64,000 nucleotides of DNA, from NCBI RefSeq assembly GCF_018736085.1, contig NZ_CP076134.1:1436501-1500500 (forward strand), written 5' to 3'. Shown here one piece after another: positions 7,599 to 18,166 of the stretch; position 1 is the stretch's first letter, and each line of letters starts with the position of its first letter. Both the position numbers and the translations under genes were made by a program. The notes under the pieces are model-generated. The model searched no databases, was not told where the DNA came from, and worked only from the letters and a program-made list of their open reading frames with translations. The DNA comes from Bradyrhizobium sediminis (GTDB lineage Bacteria; Pseudomonadota; Alphaproteobacteria; Rhizobiales; Xanthobacteraceae).

Positions 7599-8072
7599 AT
7601 GGATAGCAAGCTCAGGCAATGGCAGCTCGATATCGAGCGGATCTGGCAGGCCCCCGCGTCCGACTGGCGCGAGGCCGCGCGGCTCGCCGACGTGATGGCG
7701 CGGACCAGTCCCGAAGTGCTGCTGCGGCACGCGGCGGCGCAGGCGCTGCCGATCCTGCGCCATGCCGCGGCTGAGAGCGGCGACCCTGAAATCACCGAGG
7801 CCGCGCGGCGCCGCCTCGGGATCATCCGCGAAGTGCTGCATACGCTGACCACCCCGCGGTTCGGCCGCCGCGACATCCCGGTGAAGACGCTGACGCCGGG
7901 CGAACGTTACCGGCAACTGCTCGGATTGCCGCTCGACCGCCGTCTGACGGCGACGGAAATTCACCGCGCCTACAAGCGCGTCGCCAAGACCGCACACCCC
8001 GATGCCGGCGGCAGCGCGCATGAATTCCAGGCGCTGTCGGCGGCGCGCGAGGCGCTGATGAAGGAGCGGTGA
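7599..8072 (+). CDS. J-domain protein (DnaJ-like)
   Basis: This 157-residue protein ends in a J domain (about residues 100-157). YRQLLGLPLDRRLTATEIHR leads into AYKRVAKTAHPDAGG, with the HPD tripeptide that stimulates Hsp70 ATPase. The N-terminal 95 residues are helical and Ala/Arg-rich, with no recognised domain. There is no G/F-rich or zinc-finger region, so it is a specialised J-protein, probably recruiting DnaK to a particular client. A strong hairpin follows the stop codon. Confidence 0.85.
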   Translation: MDSKLRQWQLDIERIWQAPASDWREAARLADVMARTSPEVLLRHAAAQALPILRHAAAESGDPEITEAARRRLGIIREVLHTLTTPRFGRRDIPVKTLTPGERYRQLLGLPLDRRLTATEIHRAYKRVAKTAHPDAGGSAHEFQALSAAREALMKER

Positions 8073-8096
8073 GGGAGGCTGGGCGGCGCGTCCCCA

Positions 8097-8140
8097 AAGG
8101 GAATGGGCACGGCGCCAGTTAGCGCACGTGCCCATCCTTT
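8097..8140 (+). terminator. Hairpin after the J-domain gene
   Basis: The left arm (AAGGGAATGGGCACG) pairs with the right arm (CGTGCCCATCCTTT), separated by about 15 bases. It begins 25 bp after the stop codon. The T run is short, so it may be an intrinsic terminator or an mRNA-stabilising stem. Confidence 0.55.
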
Positions 8141-8608
8141 CCGCCGATCGAACAGTTTCAGGGGCCCAGGGCTTGCACCCCTTTTTCAGCATGCCGTCCT
8201 TGAGGCCAAGCGGCGCCGAACTTCGGCGCCGGCAAGGAATGCGCCTGCCGGGGACGTCAGGCATTGATGAAGGTCAATGACGGGCCGGGTTTCAATTCAG
8301 CGCGAAGCCTGTTTGCTCCATGGGGAAAGAGTTTTGGCCGCCTCTCGCGGGTTGACTGGGGGAGGACGGTGCCGGGGGTCGGGATACCCGGACAAGGAGT
8401 GAGTGTCGGGAACCGGCGCGAAGGTTCAAGCGAAAATGCGCATAGAGTAGGCAAAGCCACCGGGTCGCGCGAACGAACTCCGTGCGCCCACCACAGTGTG
8501 GACACACGAATGCGCTTTGCCGATCCGGCCCATCGGCTACACTTGCCAAAACGCGACTCAATCTGCGTCGCTGGCGCTGCCCGCAAAGCTCTCAAGGAGA
8601 CCGTCCCC
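8141..8608. other. Intergenic stretch without a recognisable gene
   Basis: About 470 bp contain no convincing coding sequence. A perfect GGCGCCGAA/TTCGGCGCC stem at 8212-8230 is the only clear structure. A rightward frame is open through this region into the next gene, but its composition (Arg/Ser/Gly, no conserved pattern) looks non-coding. The next gene has its own signal peptide start at 8609. Confidence 0.5.
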
Positions 8609-9049
8609 ATGAAGATCCTGTCCGCCATTCGCGTTGCGCTGGTCGCGCTGACCGCTTTCGCCGGCGCCACGCTGTCCTCCGCCTCGCACGCCGACGAGGG
8701 CACCGTGTCGCTCGTGATCTACAAGGCGGGCTGGATCATCGGCGGCTCCGGCGGCAGCGGCACGCTGACCTTCCGCGGCCGGGTCTACCCGCTCTCCACC
8801 GGCGGACTGGACTACGGCCTGGTGTTCGGCGGATCGAAGACCGTGCTGCGCGGCCGCGTCAGCAATATCTACCGGCCCTCGGATGTCGCTGGCGTCTACG
8901 GCGCGGCCGGCGCGGGGCTCGCGGTCGGCTCAGGCGCGCGCGCGATCGTGCTGACCAACCAGAAGGGCGCGGTGCTGGAACTGTCCGGCCGCCAGGTCGG
9001 CCTGATGGCGAACGCGGACCTGAGCGGGCTGGCGATTACGCTGAAGTAG
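8609..9049 (+). CDS. Hypothetical secreted protein, Gly-rich (146 aa)
   Basis: A signal peptide (MKILSAIRVALVALTAFAG, cut near SHADEG) is followed by about 115 residues. The mature part has repeated Gly-rich strands (IIGGSGGSGTLTFRGR, GGLDYGLVFGGSKT) and then SDVAGVYGAAGAGLAVGSGA, VLTNQKGAVLELSGRQVGL and a final LSGLAITLK. The pattern recalls small periplasmic beta-proteins related to DUF1134/EipA or SYLF lipid-binding proteins, but I am not sure of either. The ATG at 8609 follows AAGGAGA. The flavin-reductase gene begins just downstream, so they may be one transcript. Confidence 0.65.
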   Translation: MKILSAIRVALVALTAFAGATLSSASHADEGTVSLVIYKAGWIIGGSGGSGTLTFRGRVYPLSTGGLDYGLVFGGSKTVLRGRVSNIYRPSDVAGVYGAAGAGLAVGSGARAIVLTNQKGAVLELSGRQVGLMANADLSGLAITLK

Positions 9050-9071
9050 CGACGTGGCGCGGCGAGCGGCC

Positions 9072-9623
9072 ATGAAGCCGCGCATCCCGAGACTGAAACC
9101 GCTGGCGTTGTCGAAGGTCTACCAGTTGCTCGAGCCCGGGCCGGTGGTCCTGCTCACGACGGCGCGCAAGGGCCGCGCCAACGTGATGACGATGTCCTGG
9201 CACATGATGGTGGAGTTCGAGCCGCCGCTGGTGGCGTGCGTCGTCTCCGCCGCCAATCATTCCTTCGCTGGCCTGCGCGCAGGCAGGGAATGCGTCATCG
9301 CCATCCCGGCGCGGCGGCTCGCGGCAAAGGTGGTGAAGGTCGGCAACAGCTCGGGACGCGACATCGACAAGTTCGAAGCCTTCGGCCTGACGCCGCTGCC
9401 GGCTTCCCGCGTCGCGCCGCCGCTGATCGCGGAATGCTTCGCCAATCTCGAATGCAGGGTGAAGGACACGCGCCTCGTCGGCGCCTACAATCTCTTTATC
9501 CTCGAAGTGCTCGCGGCCTGGTCCGACCCGGCGCAGAAAAATCCCAAGACCATCCACCATCGCGGCTATGGCAGCTTTGTGGTGGACGGCCCGGTGATCC
9601 GGCTGAAATCGCGCATGCGGTAG
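9072..9623 (+). CDS. Flavin reductase-like FMN-binding protein
   Basis: This protein of about 183 residues belongs to the flavin-reductase-like fold. PGPVVLLTTARKGRANVMTM and SWHMMVEFEPPLVACVVSA form the flavin site. RECVIAIPARRLAAKVVKVG and the late VVDGPVIRLKSRMR complete the barrel. It probably binds FMN and reduces or oxidises a small substrate, or supplies reduced flavin. The start is uncertain: a GTG at 9054 is in frame, 4 bp after the stop of the secreted-protein gene, and the first ATG is at 9072. I use the ATG. Repeat-rich DNA follows. Confidence 0.8.
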   Translation: MKPRIPRLKPLALSKVYQLLEPGPVVLLTTARKGRANVMTMSWHMMVEFEPPLVACVVSAANHSFAGLRAGRECVIAIPARRLAAKVVKVGNSSGRDIDKFEAFGLTPLPASRVAPPLIAECFANLECRVKDTRLVGAYNLFILEVLAAWSDPAQKNPKTIHHRGYGSFVVDGPVIRLKSRMR

Positions 9624-10242
9624 TGCGTATTCCAGCCGTATGGAATCATGACGTCGTATGCCATGGCCTCGTGGTTCGAGACGCGCGGCGTTGCCGCGCT
9701 CCTCACCATGAGGGTCTAGGACCTCATCCTGAGGAGCCGCGAAGCGGCGTCTCGAAGGATGAAGCCAGCGTCGGGAAAATGCACTGGCGCGCGTGCGTGG
9801 GCAGCCGATCTCCCCATGTCGTCCCTGCGTTTCGCAGGGACGACATGAGGCAAGTTCCAGATTCGAATATCAAACAGCGAGAGGACGTGCGTCCGCATTG
9901 TCGCGGCGCGATGCGCCCGAGCTTTGCGTCGAGTGCCGCCCTCGAAGAGAACAAGAGGGCGCAGGGAAAGCCGGGTGCGCGCTGCACCCGCGGTCTCGTG
10001 TGCAAGATGCACATAGAAAGACGCACACGAGCATACAGGTTCAGCGGAGGCAATCCGGCCTTGGGCAAAGCGCAGCGTGCCCACCATCTTTCCGACGAAA
10101 CAAGAATGGTGGCACGGCACGTCCGCCGTAGCTCGAAGGACTAAGGCGGAAGGCGTAACCCGGATTACGGCGCGGCATTCTCCAATTGCGTCCGCAATAA
10201 TCGCGAATACGATGGCGCGACACCGGCAGCAGGAGGTTCGCG
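9624..10242. repeat. Cluster of dispersed intergenic repeats
   Basis: This 619-bp gap has no gene with coding character. It is a mosaic of repeat-like pieces. One has two opposed CCTCA/ATGAGG segments around 9665-9760 (CTCACCATGAGG ... CCTCATCCTGAGGAG). A GTCCCTGCG/CGCAGGGAC stem lies at about 9821-9844. A long block at about 9890-10160 includes a CCGGGTGCGCGCTGCACCC piece and ends in AACCCGGATTAC. Several short frames read across it but encode only low-information Arg/Ser-rich strings. Sequences like these recur between genes in Bradyrhizobium. Confidence 0.6.
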
Positions 10243-10467
10243 ATGGCCCTCGACACCGACAAGATCGACGACGCAGCGCTGGCGCTGCTCTATCTGACGC
10301 TTCACAACGGCTACAGAGCCTGGAAAGGAATAGACTGGGCTGTGCTCGATCGCCTGCACGACAAGGGCATGATCGACGATCCCGTCGGCAAGGTAAAATC
10401 GGTGGTGTTCACGGAAGAAGGATTGGAGCGAGCCAAGACGCAGTTTGAGGCGATGTTCAAGAAATGA
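10243..10467 (+). CDS. DUF6429 family protein (74 aa)
   Basis: This short soluble protein has the pattern IDDAALALLYLTLHNGYRAW, then KGIDWAVLDRLHDKGMIDDP, VGKVKSVVFTEEGLERAK and a basic end. It matches the DUF6429 family of about 70-80 residues. The arrangement of two helices plus a beta-wing (VKSVVFTEEG) looks like a winged-helix-type DNA-binding fold, although the role is unknown. It follows a GGAGG ribosome site. A large hairpin lies downstream. Confidence 0.75.
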   Translation: MALDTDKIDDAALALLYLTLHNGYRAWKGIDWAVLDRLHDKGMIDDPVGKVKSVVFTEEGLERAKTQFEAMFKK

Positions 10468-10498
10468 TGTCGCCTTTATGGCGGCTTGGCAGTGGCCT

Positions 10499-10607
10499 GT
10501 AGGATGGGTTGAGCGATCGCGTCCGCCGAAGCCCAAGCTGGCGAAGGTGGAAGCGAAACCCATCGTGGCCATCGCGATGGGTTTCGCAAGGGCTCAACCC
10601 ATCCTAC
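10499..10607. terminator. Nested inverted repeat between DUF6429 and thiC genes
   Basis: Outer arms GTAGGATGGGTTGAGC (10499-10514) and GCTCAACCCATCCTAC (10592-10607) are perfect complements. An inner GCGAAACCCATCG/CGATGGGTTTCGC stem lies around 10551-10587. The two convergent genes both end here, so it could terminate both transcripts. It is also a repeat type common in this genus. Confidence 0.6.
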
Positions 10608-10701
10608 CAGCTCAAAATGAAACGGCTGGGCTTTCGCCCGGCCTTTCGATTGCCCGATGGAACGCCCGAGGCATTCCCGGGCACAACGAGGAGAGGATGC
10701 C

Positions 10702-12624
<1,923 letters not shown>

Positions 12625-12655
12625 CTATCCTCCTGTGTATTTCTGATTCTTGATC

Positions 12656-12746
12656 CCGTCATTGCGAGCGCAGCGAAGCAATCCATGGTGCAGCGAACCC
12701 GGTGAAAGATGGATTGCTTCGTCGCTTGCGCTCCTCGCAATGACGG
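12656..12746. repeat. CGTCATTGCGAG palindromic repeat, copy 1
   Basis: The ends CCGTCATTGCGAGCGCAGCG and the complementary GCGCTCCTCGCAATGACGG form a long imperfect stem. Inner arms GAAGCAATCCAT and ATGGATTGCTTC pair as well. The element fills the thiE-thiC gap. A second copy of the family is at 27627-27746. Confidence 0.8.
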
Positions 12747-12769
12747 CTGGTAGTTCCGTGAAACTCATG

Positions 12770-13405
12770 TCACGCCGCCTCCGCGTTCAACCCGAGCCAC
12801 GCGCGCACCCGCGCGTCGGGGTCGGCATTCTGGGTGACGTCGCTGACGACGGCGATGGAATCGGCGCCGGCCTTGAAAATCTCTGCGGCGTGTTCGAGCT
12901 TGATGCCGCCGATCGCGACCAGCGGGATGTTGCCGATGCGCTTCTTCCATTCGGTGATTTTTGGGATGCCCTGCGGCGCGAAGCGCATCGATTTCAGCGT
13001 GGTCGGGAAGATCGGCCCCAGCGCGACGTAATCCGGCCTGGCGCGCAATGCGGTTTCGAGCTCCTCGTCGTCGTGGGTGGAGATGCCGAGCGTCAGTCCG
13101 GCGTTTCGGATCGTCTTGAGGTCGGCTTCCGCAAGATCTGCGAGGTCCTCTTGGCCGAGATGCAGGTGTTTGGCCCCCGCCGCGATCGCCGCGCGCCAGT
13201 AGTCGTTGACCACCAGCCTGGCCGGCGTGCCCTTGATCACTTCCAGCGCGTCGCGCACGATCTGCAGCGCGTCGGCATCGTTCAGCTCCTTGGCGCGCAG
13301 TTGAATGGTGCCGACGCCGAGCAGCGCCAGCCGCGCCACCCAGGCGACGCTGTCGACGACGGGATAAAATCGATCAGGATACGCGTGGCGATCAGGATAC
13401 GGCAT
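12770..13405 (-). CDS. thiE: Thiamine phosphate synthase ThiE
   Basis: This 211-residue TIM-barrel enzyme joins the pyrimidine and thiazole moieties to give thiamin phosphate. Typical features are VQ-like [11 protein letters not shown] near residue 45, [25 protein letters not shown] (the TVNDR/HLGQEDL region), a [14 protein letters not shown] phosphate loop and [13 protein letters not shown]. It is somewhat divergent from the E. coli form and could be called ThiE/TenI-like by some tools. The ATG at 13405 (MPYPDRHAY) overlaps the end of thiG by 14 bp, showing tight coupling. Confidence 0.9.
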   Translation of the reverse strand: MPYPDRHAYPDRFYPVVDSVAWVARLALLGVGTIQLRAKELNDADALQIVRDALEVIKGTPARLVVNDYWRAAIAAGAKHLHLGQEDLADLAEADLKTIRNAGLTLGISTHDDEELETALRARPDYVALGPIFPTTLKSMRFAPQGIPKITEWKKRIGNIPLVAIGGIKLEHAAEIFKAGADSIAVVSDVTQNADPDARVRAWLGLNAEAA

Positions 13406-14174
13406 GCCAGAACGGGGTCCCAACGACAGGGGTTGAAGGAGAGGCGAAATCGCGGGCTTCCATCAAGCCCGCCTCATAGGCTGACCGACCGGCCTCGACG
13501 GCCTGGCGAAACGCTGATCCCATCGCGACGGGGTCGGCGGCCTTGGCAATCGCGGTGTTGAGCAGCACGGCGTCGTAGCCGAGTTCCAGCGCCTGCGCCG
13601 CGTGGCTGGGTGCGCCCAAACCGGCATCGACCACCAGCGTGATGTCGGGCAGCCGGTCGCGCAGCAGCTTCAGCGCGTCGCGGTTGACGATGCCCCTGGC
13701 GCTGCCGATCGGCGCCGCCCAAGGCATGACAACCTTGCAGCCGGCGTCGACCAGCCGCATCGCGACGCCGAGGTCCTCGGTGCAATAGGGGAATACTTCA
13801 AAGCCGTCCTTGATCAGGATGGAGGCCGCCTCGACGAGGCCGACCACGTCGGGCTGCAGCGTGTCGTTGTCGGCGATCACTTCCAGCTTGATCCAGGAAG
13901 TGCCGAACAGTTCGCGCGCCAGTTTTGCCGTGGTCACCGCCTCGCGCACGCTGCGGCAGCCGGCGGTATTCGGCAGCACCGTGACGTCGAGCTCGCGGAT
14001 CAGCGACCAGAACGCATCGCCGGTCTTGCCGCCGGCGGATTCGCGCCGCAGCGACACCGTGACGATGTTGGCGCCGGAGCTGCGGATCGCCTGCTGCATG
14101 ATCGCCGGCGACGGATACAACGCGCTGCCGATCAGGAGGCGGGAGGAAAATTCGCGGTCGTAGAATTTCAGCAT
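13392..14174 (-). CDS. thiG: Thiazole synthase ThiG
   Basis: This 260-residue TIM-barrel protein makes the thiazole phosphate ring from deoxyxylulose phosphate, dehydroglycine and ThiS thiocarboxylate. It opens [20 protein letters not shown] and carries [20 protein letters not shown], the catalytic-Lys segment [26 protein letters not shown], and [28 protein letters not shown] sugar-phosphate loops (read in pieces here). It follows thiS after a 204-bp gap that is mostly repeat DNA, and its end overlaps thiE. Confidence 0.95.
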   Translation of the reverse strand: MLKFYDREFSSRLLIGSALYPSPAIMQQAIRSSGANIVTVSLRRESAGGKTGDAFWSLIRELDVTVLPNTAGCRSVREAVTTAKLARELFGTSWIKLEVIADNDTLQPDVVGLVEAASILIKDGFEVFPYCTEDLGVAMRLVDAGCKVVMPWAAPIGSARGIVNRDALKLLRDRLPDITLVVDAGLGAPSHAAQALELGYDAVLLNTAIAKAADPVAMGSAFRQAVEAGRSAYEAGLMEARDFASPSTPVVGTPFWHAVS

Positions 14175-14183
14175 GATTACTCT

Positions 14184-14293
14184 CCGTCATTCCGGACGGT
14201 CCGCACAGCGGACCGATCCGGAATCTCGAAGTAGTGTGAGGACTTGCTTCCGCGAGATTCCGGGTTCGCGCTTGCGCGCGCCCCGGAATGACG
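14184..14293. repeat. CGTCATTCCGG palindromic repeat, copy 1
   Basis: The ends CCGTCATTCCGG and CCCCGGAATGACG are complementary. Inside lie GATCCGGAATCTCG and CGAGATTCCGGGTTCGCGC segments. It lies between thiS and thiG. A second copy is at 36889-36992. The minus-strand frame across it would read as a short Ser/Arg-rich protein and is not a gene. Confidence 0.8.
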
Positions 14294-14309
14294 ACCGAGA
14301 GGCTGCGGC

Positions 14310-14345
14310 GTACTGGATCGCCCGGTCAAGCCGGGCGATGACAGC
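14310..14345. repeat. GTACTGG-type palindrome, copy 2
   Basis: The sequence GTACTGGATCGCCCGGTCAA continues to GCCGGGCGATGACAG and forms a stem of ATCGCCCGG and CCGGGCGAT. It directly follows the larger repeat in the thiS-thiG gap and matches the element at 6668-6702. Confidence 0.7.
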
Positions 14346-14378
14346 GCAATTTGGGGATGCAGGCGACTCATCGCCATC

Positions 14379-14576
14379 TCACCCTCCCTGCCGTGGCGTG
14401 ATGATTTCGATCTCGTCGCCGGCCCGAAGCGGCGTCTCTGCCCAGCGGCTCTTCGGCAGCACGTCGTAGTTCAGCGCGACCGCGAAATGGGTGCCCTCAT
14501 ATTCGAGCTCGGCGAGCAGCGCGTCGACGCTTGACGAGGAAATCTCCCGCGCCTCGCCGTTGACGATCACACGCAT
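14379..14576 (-). CDS. thiS: Sulfur carrier protein ThiS
   Basis: This is a 65-residue ubiquitin-like carrier. It begins MRVIVNGEAREIS and ends TPRQGG, and the C-terminal Gly-Gly is where the thiocarboxylate forms for thiazole synthesis. The middle (VDALLAELEYEGTHFAVALN) and the ETPLRAGDEIEIITP strand fit the fold. The start overlaps the end of thiO by 10 bp. It lies upstream of thiG in the same leftward operon. No thiF is present in the window. Confidence 0.93.
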   Translation of the reverse strand: MRVIVNGEAREISSSSVDALLAELEYEGTHFAVALNYDVLPKSRWAETPLRAGDEIEIITPRQGG

Positions 14577-15607
14577 CGCATCACCTCGTTGTCGATCTGG
14601 CCGCGTTCGACGAAGTTGAGCGTCAGTTCCGCCAGCGCCGGCGCGATCAGGAAGCCGTGGCGATAGAGCCCGTTGACCGCGATGTGCTTTTTGTTGATCG
14701 CGATGCGCGGCAAATTGTCAGGAAATGCCGGGCGCAGGCCCGAGCCGAATTCGAGAATCCGCGCTTCGGCGAAGGCCGGGTGCACCGCATAGGCCGCGCC
14801 CAAGAGTTCCAGCGCGGAGCGGACGCTGACGCCGGTGTCCTCGGCCTCGATCGAGGTCGCCCCCAGCATGAACAGGTTGTCCTCGCGCGGGATCACGTAG
14901 AGCGGCCAGCGCGGATGGATCAGCCGCACCGGGCGCGCCAGTTGAACCTCGTTAGTTTCGATCAGGATCAGCTCGCCCTTGACGCCGCGCAGCTCGGCTT
15001 GCGTGTCGCGCGCGGAAAGCCCGCGGCAATCGATCACGATACCGTCGAGTTCGGCAGGCGCCGGCTCGCTGTTGAACTTGATGGTGCCGCCGGCGGCGAT
15101 GATGCGCTCATGCAGTTTCGGCAGCACGCGGCGCGGCTCGACATGGCCCTCGTCGGCAAAGAACAATGCTTCGCGGAACCGGCCCTCGAGCGAGGGTTCG
15201 AGTTCGGCGAGGCCGCGCGCATCGAGCCGCTGGTGGCCGGAGGTGAGCTTCGCAAAGCGTTCGAAATCGTTGCGCTCGCGCGGCAGCGCCACCACCAGCG
15301 AGCCGTTGAACGGCGTATCCGGCAATTCGCGGCGCCACAGATCGAGCGATTTCAGGCCGAGCCGGCTGATGATGGGTTCGGCGACCTCGCTCTCGCAATA
15401 GGGCGCCAGCATGCCGCCGGCCCAGTGGCTGGTGGATAGCATCATCGCCTCGTCGCTGCGCTCGTGCAGCGTGACGTCGTGGCCGGCCTGCGCGAACAAC
15501 AGCGCCTGCCAGGCGCCGGCAATGCCGGCGCCGATGATGGAAACCGGGGAGTCCCCCCGGGGCGCGACGGGCAATTGCCCGCGCTGTGCTTTCGAACTCT
15601 GGTACAT
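14567..15607 (-). CDS. thiO: Glycine oxidase ThiO
   Basis: This 346-residue FAD-dependent amine oxidase supplies dehydroglycine for the thiazole ring. The FAD-binding motif SIIGAGIAGAWQALLFAQAG (about residues 23-42) is followed by HERSDE. A central substrate domain contains GELILIETNEV, and the C-terminal FGSGLRPAFPDNLPRIAI and HGFLIAPALAEL segments are typical. As first gene of the operon it starts just 5 bases beyond the AAGGGA end of the TPP aptamer, so the riboswitch can hide its ribosome site. Confidence 0.9.
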   Translation of the reverse strand: MYQSSKAQRGQLPVAPRGDSPVSIIGAGIAGAWQALLFAQAGHDVTLHERSDEAMMLSTSHWAGGMLAPYCESEVAEPIISRLGLKSLDLWRRELPDTPFNGSLVVALPRERNDFERFAKLTSGHQRLDARGLAELEPSLEGRFREALFFADEGHVEPRRVLPKLHERIIAAGGTIKFNSEPAPAELDGIVIDCRGLSARDTQAELRGVKGELILIETNEVQLARPVRLIHPRWPLYVIPREDNLFMLGATSIEAEDTGVSVRSALELLGAAYAVHPAFAEARILEFGSGLRPAFPDNLPRIAINKKHIAVNGLYRHGFLIAPALAELTLNFVERGQIDNEVMRCV

Positions 15608-15610
15608 CCC

Positions 15611-15729
15611 TGTCCCTTCGCCGGCATGACCCGGATCAGGTTCAAAGGGTCACCGCGGTCTCTGGCCTGAAAACAGGTTCGAGCTTGCAGTATCTCAGCT
15701 CCTCATCGGAGCTCCCCTCGGAACGGGGC
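15611..15729 (-). ncRNA. TPP riboswitch (thi box)
   Basis: Read leftward, the RNA has a GGGGAGC...GCTGAGA arm and, after a variable stem, the conserved ACCCTTTGAACCTGATCCGG followed by GTCATGCCGGCGAAGGGA. These are the two halves of the TPP-binding core. The final GAAGGGA also forms the ribosome site of thiO, so ligand binding should block translation of the operon's first gene. A GGAGCTCC/GGAGCT region near 15700-15720 supports the first stem. Confidence 0.93.
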
Positions 15730-15783
15730 TAATGTAGGCCGATGGCAGGGAGTGTCAACGCTGCGCCCCCGGTTTGCACCGGT

Positions 15784-16314
15784 CTAGCGCGCGGGAACCT
15801 GCTGTGCCTTGGCGTCGACGGAGTTCCTGGCCGCGTGTTTCCGCGGCGGACCGCCGGATATCTCGATCGGATTGCCGGAGGGCTCCCGCCCCTGAACCGC
15901 GACGCGCTCCAGCCGCTGGCGCTTGGCGACGTGGTAATAGCCGCTGGCGTAATAGGCCATGGCGCGGTTGTGGTCGCCGTTGGCGGCGCGCAAGGCGCCG
16001 GCGAGATACTTCACGCCATAGGTCAGATTGGTGGCGGGATCGCGCAGCCCTTCGGCGTCGCCGCTGTAGCCGAGGCCGCGCGCAGTCGCGAGCTTGATCT
16101 GCATCAGCCCGATGGTGCCGCCGCGCCCGACCAGCTGCGGCTGGTAGCGGCTCTCATGCTTGATCACGCGATGCACCAGCGCTTCCGGCACCGCATTGGC
16201 GCTGGCGTGGGTCGCGACCAGCGCATCGTATTCGGCGCGCTGCGCCAGCGCCGTTTCGGAAAATGGCAGCGTGGCGATGGCGGCGAAGCAAGCGAGCGAC
16301 AGCAAACGTTTCAT
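15784..16314 (-). CDS. Lytic transglycosylase, SLT domain
   Basis: This 176-residue secreted protein has a signal peptide (MKRLLSLACFAAIATLPFSE, cut near ALAQ). An SLT-type lysozyme-like domain follows. The catalytic Glu lies in VIKHESRYQPQLVG, followed by TIGLMQIKLATARGLGYSG, NLTYGVKYLAGALRAANGD and MAYYASGYY. It would cleave peptidoglycan glycan strands in the periplasm. The C-terminal 40 residues are Pro/Lys-rich and lack a domain. The ATG at 16314 fits the signal peptide; the open frame above it does not. It is divergent from the membrane-protein gene at 16504. Confidence 0.88.
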   Translation of the reverse strand: MKRLLSLACFAAIATLPFSETALAQRAEYDALVATHASANAVPEALVHRVIKHESRYQPQLVGRGGTIGLMQIKLATARGLGYSGDAEGLRDPATNLTYGVKYLAGALRAANGDHNRAMAYYASGYYHVAKRQRLERVAVQGREPSGNPIEISGGPPRKHAARNSVDAKAQQVPAR

Positions 16315-16503
16315 CGGGAAAAGGGCCTTGGTGCGATGATGGGGGGTCTGGGCATCTCCATTGCCGCAATCGCCGGGCAGGGATGTGGCCAAATCCCGGC
16401 TTTCTCGGGCGTTTTGCACATGCTTTGGCGGGCCGGGTTTACCAAGAATTATGCCCTGGCGTGCTTCGATTGGCCGGAATACCTCAAGAAAACCGGCCGC
16501 GCC

Positions 16504-17994
16504 ATGACCATGTCCGTTGCCCACACCACGGAGGTCGCGCACCCCTTGCGCGGCTTGCTGCCGCTATGGGTCGGCGTCGCCATCTACGCGCTGTTTCTTT
16601 TGGCCGGAAACCGGCTGCTGATCGACCCCGACACGATGTGGCAGATCACCGTCGGGCAGTGGATCATCGACCACCGCGCGGTGCCGGAGACCGACGTCTA
16701 TTCCTTCACCATGCGCGGCCAGCCCTGGATTTCGACGCAGTGGCTGGCGCAGGTGATGTACGCCAAGGTTTTCGCGATGTTCGGCTGGAGCGGGCCGGTG
16801 GTGCTGGCGGCATCAGCGATATCGGCGACCTTCGCGCTATCAACCAAATTCCTGAACCGGCATTTGAGCGAAAGCACCACGCTGGTGTTCATTGCCGCAG
16901 GCTTGGCGCTGGCGGTGCCGCATCTGTTGGCGCGGCCGCATGTGCTGGCGCTGCCGGTCATGGTGGCGTGGGTCGGCGGCATGATCGCGGCGGCGGAGCG
17001 CCGCGCGGCGCCGTCGTTGTGGCTGCTGCCGCTGATGGCGCTGTGGGCCAACCTGCATGGCGGCTTTGTGTTCGGCCTGGTCTTGATCGCGCCTGTTGCG
17101 CTCGACGCGGTGTGGAGCGCGGAGGCGCGCTTGCGCAAATCGCTGGTGCTGCGCTGGGCGGCGTTCGGCGTGGCGGCGCTGCTGACGAGTTTCGGCACGC
17201 CCTACGGCTGGAATGCGCTGCTGGCGTCGCAAAAGATCCTCGGCCTCGGCGCCGCACTGCCGCTGATCATGGAATGGAAGCCGGCGGATTTCGGCAGCCT
17301 CGGCGCGCTCGAGGCATGCCTGCTGCTCGGCACCGGGCTCGCGCTCTACCGCGGCATCAAGCTGCCGCCGGTGCGCATCGTGCTGCTCCTGGGACTGGTC
17401 CACATGGCGCTCGCCCAGGGCCGCGCCAGCGAAATCCTGGCGCTGCTGGCGCCGCTCGTTCTCGCCGCCCCGCTGGCGAAGCAGATCGGCGGCGCAGAGA
17501 CGGCCCATTCAGCCGCCGCGCCGATGCGCGGGCTATTGTTCGCCGGGGTCGCGGCAGCGCTGCTGGCGGGAACGATCGCCTGGACGTCGGTGCATCGCTT
17601 CGAGCCGCATACCCGCGGCTCGCCGGTTGCCGCCGTGGCTGCGCTGAAGCAGCTGAATCTTTCGCGCGTGTTCAACGATTACGATTTCGGCGGCTACCTG
17701 ATCGCCAACGGCGTCGCGCCCTTCATCGATGGCCGCACCGAACTCTATGGCGAGAAATTCTTTGTCGACCACAATGCGGCGTCTGGCCTGATGGAACCGG
17801 AAAACCTGTTCCGGCTGCTGGAAGCGTACAACATCGAGGCGACGCTGATGCGAACGCAAAGTGCGGCGACCAAATTGCTCGACCATGTCGACGGCTGGCA
17901 AAAGACCTACAGCGACGACATTGCCACGATTCATCTCCGTAAATCAGGTGCGGTGCACACCAGGGAGCCGGCGGTCGATCCGAAGGCGAAATGA
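16504..17994 (+). CDS. Large polytopic membrane protein (496 aa)
   Basis: About ten hydrophobic segments cover residues 10-400, after which a soluble C-terminal part of about 100 residues follows (RVFNDYDFGGYLIANGVAPF, then DGRTELYGEKF). After the first span a loop reads DPDTMWQITVGQWIIDHRAV, then SFTMRGQPWISTQWLAQV. This arrangement, with acidic residues in the first periplasmic loop, recalls GT-C/ArnT-like glycosyltransferase folds that use polyprenyl-linked sugars, but I see no decisive motif. Function is unknown. I start at the first ATG (MTMSVAHTTEV). The frame runs open far upstream through the antisense of the transglycosylase and is not real there. Confidence 0.75.
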   Translation: MTMSVAHTTEVAHPLRGLLPLWVGVAIYALFLLAGNRLLIDPDTMWQITVGQWIIDHRAVPETDVYSFTMRGQPWISTQWLAQVMYAKVFAMFGWSGPVVLAASAISATFALSTKFLNRHLSESTTLVFIAAGLALAVPHLLARPHVLALPVMVAWVGGMIAAAERRAAPSLWLLPLMALWANLHGGFVFGLVLIAPVALDAVWSAEARLRKSLVLRWAAFGVAALLTSFGTPYGWNALLASQKILGLGAALPLIMEWKPADFGSLGALEACLLLGTGLALYRGIKLPPVRIVLLLGLVHMALAQGRASEILALLAPLVLAAPLAKQIGGAETAHSAAAPMRGLLFAGVAAALLAGTIAWTSVHRFEPHTRGSPVAAVAALKQLNLSRVFNDYDFGGYLIANGVAPFIDGRTELYGEKFFVDHNAASGLMEPENLFRLLEAYNIEATLMRTQSAATKLLDHVDGWQKTYSDDIATIHLRKSGAVHTREPAVDPKAK

Positions 17995-18166
17995 TATCAT
18001 CTTGCTTACCCTCCCCCTCCGGGGGGTGAAGTTCATCGCCCCGTAATAGACGCAATGCGCGGCAAGAATTACAATCCGCTCGCGTCAATATCCGGCAGCA
18101 ATTCTGCCCAATCTGCTTCCAGTACCACCACCCACTCAAAACCAAGAGACGACAAGGGAGACGCGC

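Noticed and set aside
8411..8428. GGAAC...GTT before the secreted gene at 8609, as EcfG promoter
   Set aside because: The spacer is about 10 bases, not 16-17, and the site is about 180 bp from the start.
8264..8608. A 115-codon extension before the secreted protein at 8609
   Set aside because: It has no ribosome-site support or conserved pattern, and a signal peptide begins at 8609.
14177..14377. A 66-codon leftward frame between thiS and thiG
   Set aside because: It is the translation of two dispersed palindromic repeats, not a gene.
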